54,861 bases of DNA. It comes from Streptomyces humicola (GTDB taxonomy: Bacteria > Actinomycetota > Actinomycetes > Streptomycetales > Streptomycetaceae). A program made the translations under genes and the position numbers. The notes under the pieces were generated by a model. It saw only the letters and a program-made list of their open reading frames with translations. It made no database searches and had not been told where the DNA came from. Shown here piece by piece: positions 16,300-25,677 of this stretch. Location of the stretch: contig NZ_JANFNG010000039.1 of NCBI RefSeq assembly GCF_024436035.1, forward strand, positions 1-54,861, read 5' to 3'. Each line of letters begins with the position of its first letter. Position 1 is the stretch's first letter.

Positions 16300-18045
16300 A
16301 TGGAACGGCGTGGAAGAGCCGGGCATATGAGGCGATGGCTACGGGGGCTCGGTCTTTTCGGCGCGGTGACGGCCCTCGCGCTCGGCGGAGCGAGCGCCCC
16401 CGCCTGGGCGGGCCAGACGCCTGCGCCCGGCTCCAACCCGGCGCAGGACTACCAGGATCCGGTCAGCGCGGCGCCCCCTGTGAGCCGGCCCGACACCCGT
16501 CACTGCACGGTGACGGTGATGCAGCACGACTTCGCCAACACCATCAGCGACCCGCCCTACCAGAACACGGTGACGCCGCCCAGCGCTTGTGCCGGGCCGT
16601 GGACGAAGGTGGTGCTCGACTGGTCGGGCAGCGTCAAGGGGCGGCAGTACGACCGGCTCGCGGGGGTGCGGCTGGGCGGCGCGGAGATCTTCCGCACCAG
16701 CACCGCAGAACCGGACGACCCGGGGATCTCCTGGCACGTCGACAAGGACATCACCGAGTTCACCCCGCTGCTGAAGAGCCCTCAGCAGCTCCAGGTGGAG
16801 CTCGGCAACGTTGTCAACAGCACGTACACCGGCATCTACCGCATGAAGCTCACCTTCACCTACTACATGGCGGACGCCCGGCACCCGGCGGCGCGGACGG
16901 CCGACGAGATACTGCCGGTCGCCCAGCACAAGGCGGGCGCCCCACCCTGGTTCGACCTCGGCAAGGGCCAGTCGGCGACGACCTCGCTCACCTTCCCGCG
17001 CAATCTGACGCGCGCCCGTCTCGAGGTGTACGCGCGGGGCGGCGGCTGCGACGAGCAGTGGTTCACCGCAGTGCCCGACGACCTGGCGGCGACCGCGCCC
17101 GACTATCTGTGCGGTGGAGGCCCCTACCGCGAGGTGCAGGTCTCGGTCGACGGACATCCGGCGGGCCTCGCCCAGCCCTATCCGGTGGTCTACTCCGGCG
17201 GCATCGTGCCCACGCTGTGGCGGCCGATATCTGCGATCGACCAGTTCCGCACGCTGCCGTACGACATCGATCTCACCCCGTTCGCGGGCGAACTGACGGA
17301 CGGTCGGCCGCACATCCTGACGATCACGCCGTACGGCGACAACGACGACTGGACGCTGGGAGGTTCGCTCTTCCTCGACACCGACCACAAGCGCGCTCAG
17401 ACCTCGGGCCGGGTCACCCAGGACACCCTCGGCCTCACCCCGGCGATCTCGACGACCGAGACCAAGCAGTCCGACGGATCCACCGATGTGGCGGTGACGG
17501 CGCAGCGGTCGTGGAGCATCAGCGGCTATGTCGACACCTCGCACGGACGCGTCATCACCACCGTCGGACAGCAGCTCGCCTACACCAACAGCGATGCGGT
17601 GTCGAAGACCGGCCAACGGCAGGTGATGCGGCAGACCGACGCCGGTACGACAACCATACGGACACAGGGTCCGGGGCAGGCGGAGACCACCGCTCGCCAC
17701 GCATGGTCGTACCCGATCGACGTCGACAGCGATGTGATCTCCGACGTCGACTACAACAACTACGACCTGCAGGCCACGGTCGCCCAGGGCCGGGTGCTGC
17801 TCGACACCCTCCAGGACGGCCGCTCCGGCGCCTGGCGGACCACGGGCACCACCGACGACCACCTGAACGCCACGGGTGAACTCGCCCGCAAGGACGGCGC
17901 CGTGCTGAGCGCCGACTCCACCTCGTCCGAGCAGTACACCGGCACGACCGACAGCGGTGCGTGCTACGAGCGGACGCTGCGGGCGGCGCACGGCTGGATC
18001 ACCTCGGACACCGGCGGATCCGGCGGCCGCTGCGTCCGTCCGTAA
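16300..18045 (+). CDS. Secreted peptide:N-glycanase A-like amidase
   Basis: A 581-residue exported protein. Residues 1-38 form a signal peptide (RRWLRGLGLFGAVTALAL, cleavage near AWA-GQ). The mature N-terminal half carries the PNGase A blocks TVTVMQHDF, KVVLDWSGSVKGRQYDR, GVRLGGAEIFRTSTAEP and ISWHVDKDIT; ending in an immunoglobulin-like half with LDTDHKRAQTSG. Family members cut intact N-glycans from glycoprotein asparagines. ATG 16300 has AAAGGG 8 nt upstream. It is monocistronic. Eukaryote-like family membership suggests use of plant or fungal glycoproteins in soil. Confidence 0.83.
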   Translation: MERRGRAGHMRRWLRGLGLFGAVTALALGGASAPAWAGQTPAPGSNPAQDYQDPVSAAPPVSRPDTRHCTVTVMQHDFANTISDPPYQNTVTPPSACAGPWTKVVLDWSGSVKGRQYDRLAGVRLGGAEIFRTSTAEPDDPGISWHVDKDITEFTPLLKSPQQLQVELGNVVNSTYTGIYRMKLTFTYYMADARHPAARTADEILPVAQHKAGAPPWFDLGKGQSATTSLTFPRNLTRARLEVYARGGGCDEQWFTAVPDDLAATAPDYLCGGGPYREVQVSVDGHPAGLAQPYPVVYSGGIVPTLWRPISAIDQFRTLPYDIDLTPFAGELTDGRPHILTITPYGDNDDWTLGGSLFLDTDHKRAQTSGRVTQDTLGLTPAISTTETKQSDGSTDVAVTAQRSWSISGYVDTSHGRVITTVGQQLAYTNSDAVSKTGQRQVMRQTDAGTTTIRTQGPGQAETTARHAWSYPIDVDSDVISDVDYNNYDLQATVAQGRVLLDTLQDGRSGAWRTTGTTDDHLNATGELARKDGAVLSADSTSSEQYTGTTDSGACYERTLRAAHGWITSDTGGSGGRCVRP

Positions 18046-18053
18046 CCGGCTCC

Positions 18054-18084
18054 CTGAGCCGGGCCGGCGGCCGGCCCGGCTCAG
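18054..18084. terminator. Bidirectional terminator between convergent genes
   Basis: CTGAGCCGGGCCGG (18054-18067) and its exact inverse (18071-18084) form a 14-bp stem with a 3-nt loop. It contains the stop codon of the leftward gene. Confidence 0.8.
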
Positions 18085-18539
18085 GCGCCGCTGCCCTCCG
18101 CGGCCTCCGCGTGGACCTGCGCCAGCTCGGGCGCGCCGATAGCCGCCCACGCCTCGCCTGCCTCCACCACATCGAGCTCGCGTCCCGAGGCGAGCCGGAC
18201 CATCGGGCGGCCGTCCGGCCACACCTGCCAGCGGGCGCCCGGCACCGTCCGCACGATCACGGTGCCGAGGTAGAGGCCCGCGTCGTTGCCGAGCCCGGAC
18301 AGGGTCCCGGGCGCATCACGCCAGCGTGGCGTGAGCTGGTCCAGAGCCTCCAAGGAGGCGACGGTGCCGTCCAGTTCGATCCCGGCGTCCACGGCCTGCG
18401 CGCGCAGGAGCTCGCACTCCGACAGCAGCTCGGCGACGCCCTCCGCGTCGTCGTCACCGGCGGACGACGCCTGCCCGGCCGACGGACCCGAAGGAGCCGA
18501 GGGGCCCCGGCGCCATTTGTCGAAGAAGGAGACTGCCAT
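18081..18539 (-). CDS. Conserved actinobacterial protein, DUF6278-like
   Basis: A 152-residue cytoplasmic protein. It starts MAVSFFDKWRRG, has a low-complexity Ser/Gly/Asp linker to about residue 33, then an alpha-helical ECELLRAQAVDAGIELDG segment and a C-terminal beta-rich module (GLYLGTVIVRTVPGARWQVW, GRELDVVEAGEAW). The pattern resembles streptomycete DUF6278 proteins; no function is known. The ATG at 18539 is chosen over the GTG at 18545. It lies 51 bp downstream of the exonuclease III gene in the same direction. Confidence 0.6.
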   Translation of the reverse strand: MAVSFFDKWRRGPSAPSGPSAGQASSAGDDDAEGVAELLSECELLRAQAVDAGIELDGTVASLEALDQLTPRWRDAPGTLSGLGNDAGLYLGTVIVRTVPGARWQVWPDGRPMVRLASGRELDVVEAGEAWAAIGAPELAQVHAEAAEGSGA

Positions 18540-18590
18540 ACGCACAGCCTGACACTCCAGGCCCGCCGTGCGAAGACACGCCCACGTGTC

Positions 18591-19382
18591 TCACACGTCG
18601 AGGTCGAGATCGACCACGACCGGTGCGTGGTCGGAGGCGCCCTTGCCCTTGCGCTCCTCGCGGTCCACGTAGGCATCGCCGACGGCCTTGGTGAACGGCG
18701 GGTTGGCATAGACCAGGTCGATCCGCATCCCCTTGTTCTTGGGGAAGCCCAGCTCCCGGTAGTCCCAGTAGGTGTACGGCCGGTCGTACTTCAGCGGGCG
18801 CGGGACGACGTCGGCGAGTCCCGCGTCGCGCAGGCCCGCGAGCGCCGCCCGCTCGGCGGGCGTGACGTGCGTGAGCCCCTCGAAGAGCGCCGGGTCCCAG
18901 ACGTCGTCGTCCGTCGGCGCGACGTTGTAGTCGCCCAGCACGGCGAAGGGCCGCTCGCCCGCCGCGTCCTCGCCGACCGCCGCCCGCAGCGCCTCGAACC
19001 AGTGCAGCTTGTAGTCGTAGTGGTCGTGCCCGACATCCCGGCCGTTGGGCACATAGACCGACCAGACCCTGACCGGCCCGCAGGTCGCGGCGACTGCGCG
19101 CGGCTCCGTGCCCCCGTCGTAACCCGGCTCACCGGGCAGGCCCCGGGTCACCTCCTCCAGGCCGATCCTCGACAGCACCGCGACGCCGTTCCACCGGCCG
19201 GTGCCGTGCACCGCCGCCTCGTAGCCGAGCTCACGCAGCTGCTTGTACGGGAACGACGCCTCGGCGCACTTGAGCTCCTGGACGCACAACACGTCAGTGC
19301 CGCTGCTCTGCAGCCAGGCGAGCAGCCGCGGAAGGCGGGCGGTGATGGAGTTGACGTTCCAGGTCGCAATGCGCAGTGCCAT
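18591..19382 (-). CDS. xth: Exodeoxyribonuclease III
   Basis: A 263-residue Mg-dependent AP endonuclease/3'-5' exonuclease of base-excision repair. RIATWNVNSITARLPRLLAW at the start carries the catalytic Asn, VQELKCAE the metal-binding Glu, FAVLGDYNVAPTDDDVWD the Asp-Asn pair and KGASDHAPVVVDLD the closing Asp-His pair. Length matches bacterial Xth. Start at ATG 19382 (MALRIATWNV). No special link to the neighbours is seen. Confidence 0.95.
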   Translation of the reverse strand: MALRIATWNVNSITARLPRLLAWLQSSGTDVLCVQELKCAEASFPYKQLRELGYEAAVHGTGRWNGVAVLSRIGLEEVTRGLPGEPGYDGGTEPRAVAATCGPVRVWSVYVPNGRDVGHDHYDYKLHWFEALRAAVGEDAAGERPFAVLGDYNVAPTDDDVWDPALFEGLTHVTPAERAALAGLRDAGLADVVPRPLKYDRPYTYWDYRELGFPKNKGMRIDLVYANPPFTKAVGDAYVDREERKGKGASDHAPVVVDLDLDV

Positions 19383-19421
19383 GCCTGGCAATCTACCGTC
19401 CGGGTGTGACAAGCCGGGAGC

Positions 19422-20072
19422 TCAGATCAGCTCAACGCTCTCACCAGGGGCGATGCGGGTGTATTCGGTGCGACCGACGCCCGGGCCCGCGGGGCCGAAG
19501 TTCCGGTTGTAGATCGCGTGACCGTTGTCGTTGAGCAGCCCGTCGTGGATGGCGTAGGCGCACCGCGGCCCGACCGCACGGACGTAGTCGACAACCTCGG
19601 AGAACTTGTTCCACGGCGCGTGCACCGGGAGCATCAGGGTGTCCACGGGCCGGTCCGGCACGGTGAGGGCGTCCCCGGGGTGGAAGACGGTGGCGTCGAC
19701 GAGGTAGCCGACGTTGGTGACGCGCGGCATGTCGGGGTGGATCACGGCGTGCAGTTCGCCGTGCACCTCGACGCCGAAGCCCGCGTCGATAAACGCGTCC
19801 CCGTTGCCGACGGTGTGCACCCGGCCGGGGAACGCGGCGGTCAGCCGGTCGGCGACACTGCGCAGCGTCCAGATGCGGGCCGCCGGGTTGGCCTCCATCG
19901 CGGCGCGCAGCCGCTGCTCGTCGAAGTGGTCCGGGTGCTCGTGGGTGACGAGGATGGCGTCCGCTCCGACGGCGGCGTCCTCCTCGCTGAACCCGCCCGG
20001 ATCGATGACCAGCACCTGTCCGTCCTTCTCCAGCCGGATGCAGGAATGACCCTTCTTGGTGAGCTTGATCAC
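19422..20072 (-). CDS. Metallo-beta-lactamase-fold hydrolase (UlaG-like)
   Basis: A 216-residue protein. ILVTHEHPDHFD is the first metal-binding motif, preceded by GHSCIRLEKDGQVLVIDPGGF, the strand pair typical of the short UlaG-like L-ascorbate-lactonase/YtkL branch. Further ligands are the Asp in VFHPGDALTVP and His in YAIHDGLLND. The GTG at 20072 lies 5 nt after GAGGAG. It is downstream of the PcaD-PcaC-like gene by 48 bp in the same direction. The substrate is unknown. Confidence 0.85.
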   Translation of the reverse strand: MIKLTKKGHSCIRLEKDGQVLVIDPGGFSEEDAAVGADAILVTHEHPDHFDEQRLRAAMEANPAARIWTLRSVADRLTAAFPGRVHTVGNGDAFIDAGFGVEVHGELHAVIHPDMPRVTNVGYLVDATVFHPGDALTVPDRPVDTLMLPVHAPWNKFSEVVDYVRAVGPRCAYAIHDGLLNDNGHAIYNRNFGPAGPGVGRTEYTRIAPGESVELI

Positions 20073-20120
20073 CGGTGCTCCTCGAACTGTGACCGACGGT
20101 GCTGCTGCCGCGACCATCCT

Positions 20121-21434
20121 CTACCCGGGGAGGCTGGTCTCCTCCTTGATGACGCGCTGGGCCACCACGAATGCCGAGTTGGCGGCCGGTATCCCGCAGT
20201 AGACGGCGGTCTGGATCAGCACCTCCTTGATCTCGTCGGGTGCGAGCCCGTTGCGCAGCGCGGCGCGTACGTGGAAGGCGAGCTCCTTGAGATGGCCGCC
20301 GGCCGCGAGGGCCGTGAGCGTGACACAGCTGCGCGTCCTGCGGTCGAGGCCGGGTCTCGTCCACACCTCGCCCCAGGCGTAGCGGGTGATGAACTCCTGG
20401 AAGTCGGCGGTGAAGTCGTCCGCAGCAGCCACGGCCCGGTCGACATGCGCGTCGCCGAGCACCTCGCGCCGCACCTTCAGGCCCGACTCGTACGGGTCCG
20501 GGCGGGCGGCGGGCGGCTGGTCCGGCGGCTCGGTGGCGTCCGCGGGCCATGCGGCCTCCTCCGGCGCCGACTGGCGGGGCGGCTGGGCGGCCGCGGCCGG
20601 GGGTTCCACCGGCAGGCGTACCGGGGGCGGGTTGATGGCGGCCGTCGCGGGCCGGTCCTGCCATGCGGTGGTGAAGTGCCGGACGATCAGGTCGGTCACC
20701 GCGCGCGGCTGCTCGACGGGTACGAGGTGTGCGGCGCCGGGGACGACCGCGAGCCGCCCGTCGGGGATCCCGGCAACCAGGGCGCGTGCGTCGCCGGGCG
20801 GGGTCGCCGGGTCCTCGGCGCCCGCGACGACGAGGGTGGGGATGGCGATCCGCGCGAGCTCGGTACGGACGTCGAAGGCGGCGAGTGCCTCGCAGGCGGC
20901 GATGTAGCAGTCGGGTTCCGTGGCCCGGACCATCTGGACCGCCCACTCGACGATGGAGGGCTGGGCGGCCCGGAAGACGGGGTGGAACCACTGCTCGGGA
21001 GTGGTCTGTGCGATCCGGTCGAGTCCGCCGGAACGCACCACGACGCCGCGCTGCCGCCAGGAGTCGGGGGTCTCGAAGCGCGCGGAGGCGGAGACCAGGC
21101 CGAGCGAGGCGACGCGGTCGGGGTGGCGCAGCGCGAGGTCGATGCCGATCGCGCCGCCGAGCTGGCAGCCCACGTAGCCGAAGGTCTCGACGCCCAGATC
21201 GTCGAGGGTGGCGAGCAGCCGGTCGGCGAGGTCGGTGACGGAGGATGCGGCGTCGACGGGCGCGCCGCCGTGGCCGGGGAGGTCGTAGCGCAGCACCCGC
21301 CAGTGGGCGGCCAGTTCGGGGATCTGGCGGTCCCACATGTGCCATGTGGTACCGAGGGCCGGCCCGAGCACGAGTACGGGGGCACCCTCGGGGCCTTCGA
21401 TCCGGTGCTGGAGGGTCTTCGGGTCAGTCACCAC
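20121..21434 (-). CDS. pcaL: PcaD-PcaC-type fusion: alpha/beta-hydrolase plus carboxymuconolactone decarboxylase
   Basis: A 437-residue two-domain protein. Residues 10-262 resemble beta-ketoadipate enol-lactonase (GTTWHMWDRQIPEL, RYDLPGHG, GAEDPATPP, GAAHLVPVEQP). A Pro/Ala-rich linker follows, then residues about 322-437 form a 4-carboxymuconolactone decarboxylase domain (SCVTLTALAAGGHLKELAFH). This is the PcaL architecture of the protocatechuate branch in actinobacteria. The expected nucleophile elbow G-x-S-x-G reads GCQLG, with Gln91 in the Ser place; catalytic Asp and His candidates remain. No other pca genes are nearby. The lactonase half may be inactive or altered; the second half looks intact. 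Confidence 0.82.
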   Translation of the reverse strand: MVTDPKTLQHRIEGPEGAPVLVLGPALGTTWHMWDRQIPELAAHWRVLRYDLPGHGGAPVDAASSVTDLADRLLATLDDLGVETFGYVGCQLGGAIGIDLALRHPDRVASLGLVSASARFETPDSWRQRGVVVRSGGLDRIAQTTPEQWFHPVFRAAQPSIVEWAVQMVRATEPDCYIAACEALAAFDVRTELARIAIPTLVVAGAEDPATPPGDARALVAGIPDGRLAVVPGAAHLVPVEQPRAVTDLIVRHFTTAWQDRPATAAINPPPVRLPVEPPAAAAQPPRQSAPEEAAWPADATEPPDQPPAARPDPYESGLKVRREVLGDAHVDRAVAAADDFTADFQEFITRYAWGEVWTRPGLDRRTRSCVTLTALAAGGHLKELAFHVRAALRNGLAPDEIKEVLIQTAVYCGIPAANSAFVVAQRVIKEETSLPG

Positions 21435-21482
21435 AACACGCTATCGAGAGACCGGAACCACTCGTTCAGGGGGCCCTAGGGC

Positions 21483-22028
21483 TCAGTGGAAGGTGATGGT
21501 CGAGACGGTGTAGACGACCGGTGCGTCGGGGTTGTCCAGGTTCACGGTGATGTCGTGGCCAGGCTTGCCGTTCGAGCCCGGCAGGGAGACTCCGTCCCAG
21601 TCGTGTCCGGCCGGGAAGCTCCAGCCGACCCGCTTCGCCTGGCCCGTCGTGATGGTCAGATGCCCTTGCTCCAGTTCGGCGCGGCTGATGCCCAGCTGCG
21701 CGAGGAAGGTGTCGAGTCCGCCGGCGGTGGTGGTGAACTGCACGTACAGCGAGCTGCTCCGCCATGAGTTGGACTCGAAGTACGCGGGTTGGGTGACGCC
21801 CGACGGGATCGGCAGCTGGTATATGCGGCGCTGCACCGAAGCCGGTGTGTCGTGCACCAGGCCGGCCATCTCGGCCTGCAGCTGGCGGGCGGCCTGCGGA
21901 TCGTGGCTCTGTCCGGCGGCGATGACGACGTATCCGGCGGGGATGACGACCAGCAGCGCGATGATGAGCCACTGGATCCAGCCGCGCTTCTTCTTCGCGT
22001 TTTTCACGGTGCGCAGGGTGTCGGTCAT
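21483..22028 (-). CDS. Single-pass membrane protein of unknown function
   Basis: A 181-residue protein with a basic cytoplasmic N-terminus (NAKKKRG), one membrane span at about residues 17-39 (WIQWLIIALLVVIPAGYVVI) and an external domain rich in beta strands (SLYVQFTTTAGGLDTFLAQL, GHDITVNLDNPDAPVVYTVS). The extracellular part is not recognised. Its ATG overlaps the ROK kinase stop (ATGA), so the two are coupled. Confidence 0.75.
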   Translation of the reverse strand: MTDTLRTVKNAKKKRGWIQWLIIALLVVIPAGYVVIAAGQSHDPQAARQLQAEMAGLVHDTPASVQRRIYQLPIPSGVTQPAYFESNSWRSSSLYVQFTTTAGGLDTFLAQLGISRAELEQGHLTITTGQAKRVGWSFPAGHDWDGVSLPGSNGKPGHDITVNLDNPDAPVVYTVSTITFH

Positions 22029-23188
22029 CGACGTACCTCGCGGCTGCGCGGCGCGAGCCGCGCGTTGAGTGTCGCGTTGAGCGACGAGACTCGCTCCCGG
22101 CGCTCGACGCGTCGGCGGTTGGCTCGGCGGAACCTGCGGGCGACCAGCCGGGCGAGATCGGCCGCGCCGACCATCCCGGCCTCGGGCCCGAGCTCTGCCG
22201 TGACGATCCGTGCCTCGGGCCGGTAGCCGCGCCCGGTGAGCGTACGGCGGAAGGCGTCCCTGGCCGGGCCGATCAGCAGATCGTCCGCGGCGCTCACCCC
22301 GCCGCCGATGACGAAGCAGGACGGGTCGAGGGCGGCGGCGAGGTTGGCGATGCCGACGCCGAGCCACTGCCCGATCTCCTGGAACAGCTCGACGCACATC
22401 GCGTCGCCCTCGCGGGCGAGCTCGGTGATGAGCGGCCCGGTGATCTCGTCGATGCGGCCGCCCACGCGCTCGATGATCCCGTAGGCGACCGGCGACTCGG
22501 CCGCGGCGAGCTCACGGGCCTCGCGCACCAGCGCGTTCCCCGAGCTGTACTGCTCCCAGCAGCCGCGGTTGCCGCACGGGCAGCGGTGTCCGCCGGGCAC
22601 GACCTGCATATGGCCGAATTCACCGGCGACGCCGTAGCGGCCGCGCTTGACCTGGCCGTCTTCCAGGATGGCGCCGCCGATCCCGGTGCCGAGCGTGATC
22701 ATGACCAGGTCGGCCTCGCCGCGCCCCGCACCGAAGCGCCATTCGGCCCAGGCCGCCGCGTTGGCGTCGTTGTCCACCATGACCGGCACCCGCAGCCGCT
22801 CGGTGAGCGCGTCGCGCAGCGGCTCGTCGCGCCACGCCAGGTGCGGTGCGAACAGCACTCGGGACCTGTCGGCGTCGACCCAGCCGGCCGCGCCGATGCC
22901 GACCGCGTGCACGTCGTGACGCTCGGAGAGGTCGAGGACGAGATCGGCGATGGTGTCCTCGACGACCTTGGGGCTCTTGGACTTGTGCGGGGTCTCGGTC
23001 CGCAGCGTCTCCAGGATGTGGCCGTCGGCGTCGACCACCCCGGCCATCACCTTGGTGCCGCCGATGTCGATTCCGACGGTGGGCACCCGGGGCGCCGTCA
23101 GGTGGGAGCGGCGCTCACGCCGCCCGACGGTGAGCACGGTGGCGCGCGCCGCGCCGGTGCGGTGCACGCGTTCGCGGTTGGCGCTCAA
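22025..23188 (-). CDS. ROK-family sugar kinase (glucokinase-like)
   Basis: A 387-residue kinase. TVGIDIGGTKVMAGVVD is the phosphate-1 motif, VDNDANAAAWAEWRFG carries the catalytic Asp, LGTGIGGAI is phosphate-2, and GHRCPCGNRGCWEQY is the ROK zinc motif. The 37-residue basic N-terminal extension and the Arg-rich C-terminus (about 40 residues) are longer than in typical GlkA. The start TTG at 23188 follows GGAG by 8 nt; an internal start is possible. It lies just beyond the inositol regulator, but its sugar is unknown; glucose is the default family assignment. Confidence 0.85.
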   Translation of the reverse strand: MSANRERVHRTGAARATVLTVGRRERRSHLTAPRVPTVGIDIGGTKVMAGVVDADGHILETLRTETPHKSKSPKVVEDTIADLVLDLSERHDVHAVGIGAAGWVDADRSRVLFAPHLAWRDEPLRDALTERLRVPVMVDNDANAAAWAEWRFGAGRGEADLVMITLGTGIGGAILEDGQVKRGRYGVAGEFGHMQVVPGGHRCPCGNRGCWEQYSSGNALVREARELAAAESPVAYGIIERVGGRIDEITGPLITELAREGDAMCVELFQEIGQWLGVGIANLAAALDPSCFVIGGGVSAADDLLIGPARDAFRRTLTGRGYRPEARIVTAELGPEAGMVGAADLARLVARRFRRANRRRVERRERVSSLNATLNARLAPRSREVRR

Positions 23189-23267
23189 AGGGGGATCTCC
23201 GGGTCAGTGTCGGCGGCAGGGACCGCCATTACGCCCACGAATATACGTCAGCGGCTGGTCAGTGGCT

Positions 23268-24077
23268 TCAGGGCCGCACGAGGAGCTGGAACTCGAAGGC
23301 GTAGCGCGAGGCGCGGTATATGTGGGTGCCGTATTCGACGGCACGGCCGGTGTCGTCGTAGGTGGTGCGTTGCATGGTCAGCAGAGCGGCGCCCTCGGGC
23401 TCGCCGAGCTGCTCGCCCTCGTCGGCGGTGGCGGTGCGGGCACCGACTGCCTGCCGTGCGCTGTGCAGGGTGATCCCCGCGCCGCGCATCAGCCGGTACA
23501 GGCCGGTCGCCTCCAGCTGCGCGGTGCCGGGATCGACCAGGCCCGGCGGCAGATAGTTGCACAGCCGGGCCATCGGCTCGCCGTGGGTGAGCCGCAACCG
23601 CTCGATCACCCGGACGTCGCTGCCCTCCGCGATGCCCAGCGCGCCGGCGACCTCGGCCGAGGCCGGCTCGGTCTCATTGCGCAGGACGCGGGTGGCCGGG
23701 CTCTGGCCTGCCGCCTGCAGGTCGTCGTAGAGGCTGCTCAGCTCGAGCGGCCGCTTGACCTGGCTGTGCACGACCTGGGTGCCGATGCCCCGGCGGCGGA
23801 CCAGCAGCCCCTTGTCGACCAGCGACTGGATCGCCTGCCGGACGGTGGGACGGGACAGGCCGAGCCGCCCGGCGAGCTCGATCTCGTTGCCGAGCAGGCT
23901 GCCCGGGGCGAGCCTGCCGTGCTCGATGGCGCTCTCCAGCTGCTGGGCGAGCTGGTAGTACAGCGGCACGGGGCTCGACCGGTCCACTGTGAAATCGACG
24001 ACCGCGGACTCCGCGGGCTCAGGGGTGGGCACGGGGCGAGAATATCCGCCCGCAAGGGTGACAGGAACCTCTGACAT
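23268..24077 (-). CDS. GntR/UTRA-family regulator of the inositol genes (IolR-like)
   Basis: A 269-residue regulator. Residues about 36-103 are the GntR winged helix (LYYQLAQQLESAIEHGRLAP, then LAGRLGLSRPTVRQAIQSLV); the rest is a UTRA ligand domain with RVIERLRLTHGEPMARLCNY and the C-terminal YGTHIYRASRYAFEFQLLV. In actinobacteria GntR regulators of this type repress iol genes until inositol or a pathway product binds. It ends the leftward iol gene run and has half of the iol operator just upstream, suggesting autoregulation. The ligand is inferred from context. Confidence 0.88.
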   Translation of the reverse strand: MSEVPVTLAGGYSRPVPTPEPAESAVVDFTVDRSSPVPLYYQLAQQLESAIEHGRLAPGSLLGNEIELAGRLGLSRPTVRQAIQSLVDKGLLVRRRGIGTQVVHSQVKRPLELSSLYDDLQAAGQSPATRVLRNETEPASAEVAGALGIAEGSDVRVIERLRLTHGEPMARLCNYLPPGLVDPGTAQLEATGLYRLMRGAGITLHSARQAVGARTATADEGEQLGEPEGAALLTMQRTTYDDTGRAVEYGTHIYRASRYAFEFQLLVRP

Positions 24078-24082
24078 CAGAT

Positions 24083-24105
24083 TGTCCTGACATTCAGTGT
24101 TGAGA
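24083..24105. promoter_or_regulatory. Putative iol operator half-site before gntR
   Basis: TGTCCTGACA at 24083-24092 agrees at 9 of 10 positions with the half TGTCCTAACA of the element at 30687-30707 in the iolC/ABC region, followed by a weaker second half (GTGTTGAGA). It lies 6 bp upstream of the gntR ATG. Confidence 0.5.
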
Positions 24106-24128
24106 GATTCGCGGGGTGTCCGCGGCGC

Positions 24129-25622
<1,494 letters not shown>

Positions 25623-25677
25623 GTGCGGGGCCTTCCTGACGTGCTGGTGCGGGGGACGTATGGAGCGGAGGACGTTG

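Noticed and set aside
21473-21482. GCCCTAGGGC palindrome as an attachment or insertion site
   Set aside because: A single short palindrome at a gene end with no mobile element genes or flanking repeats.
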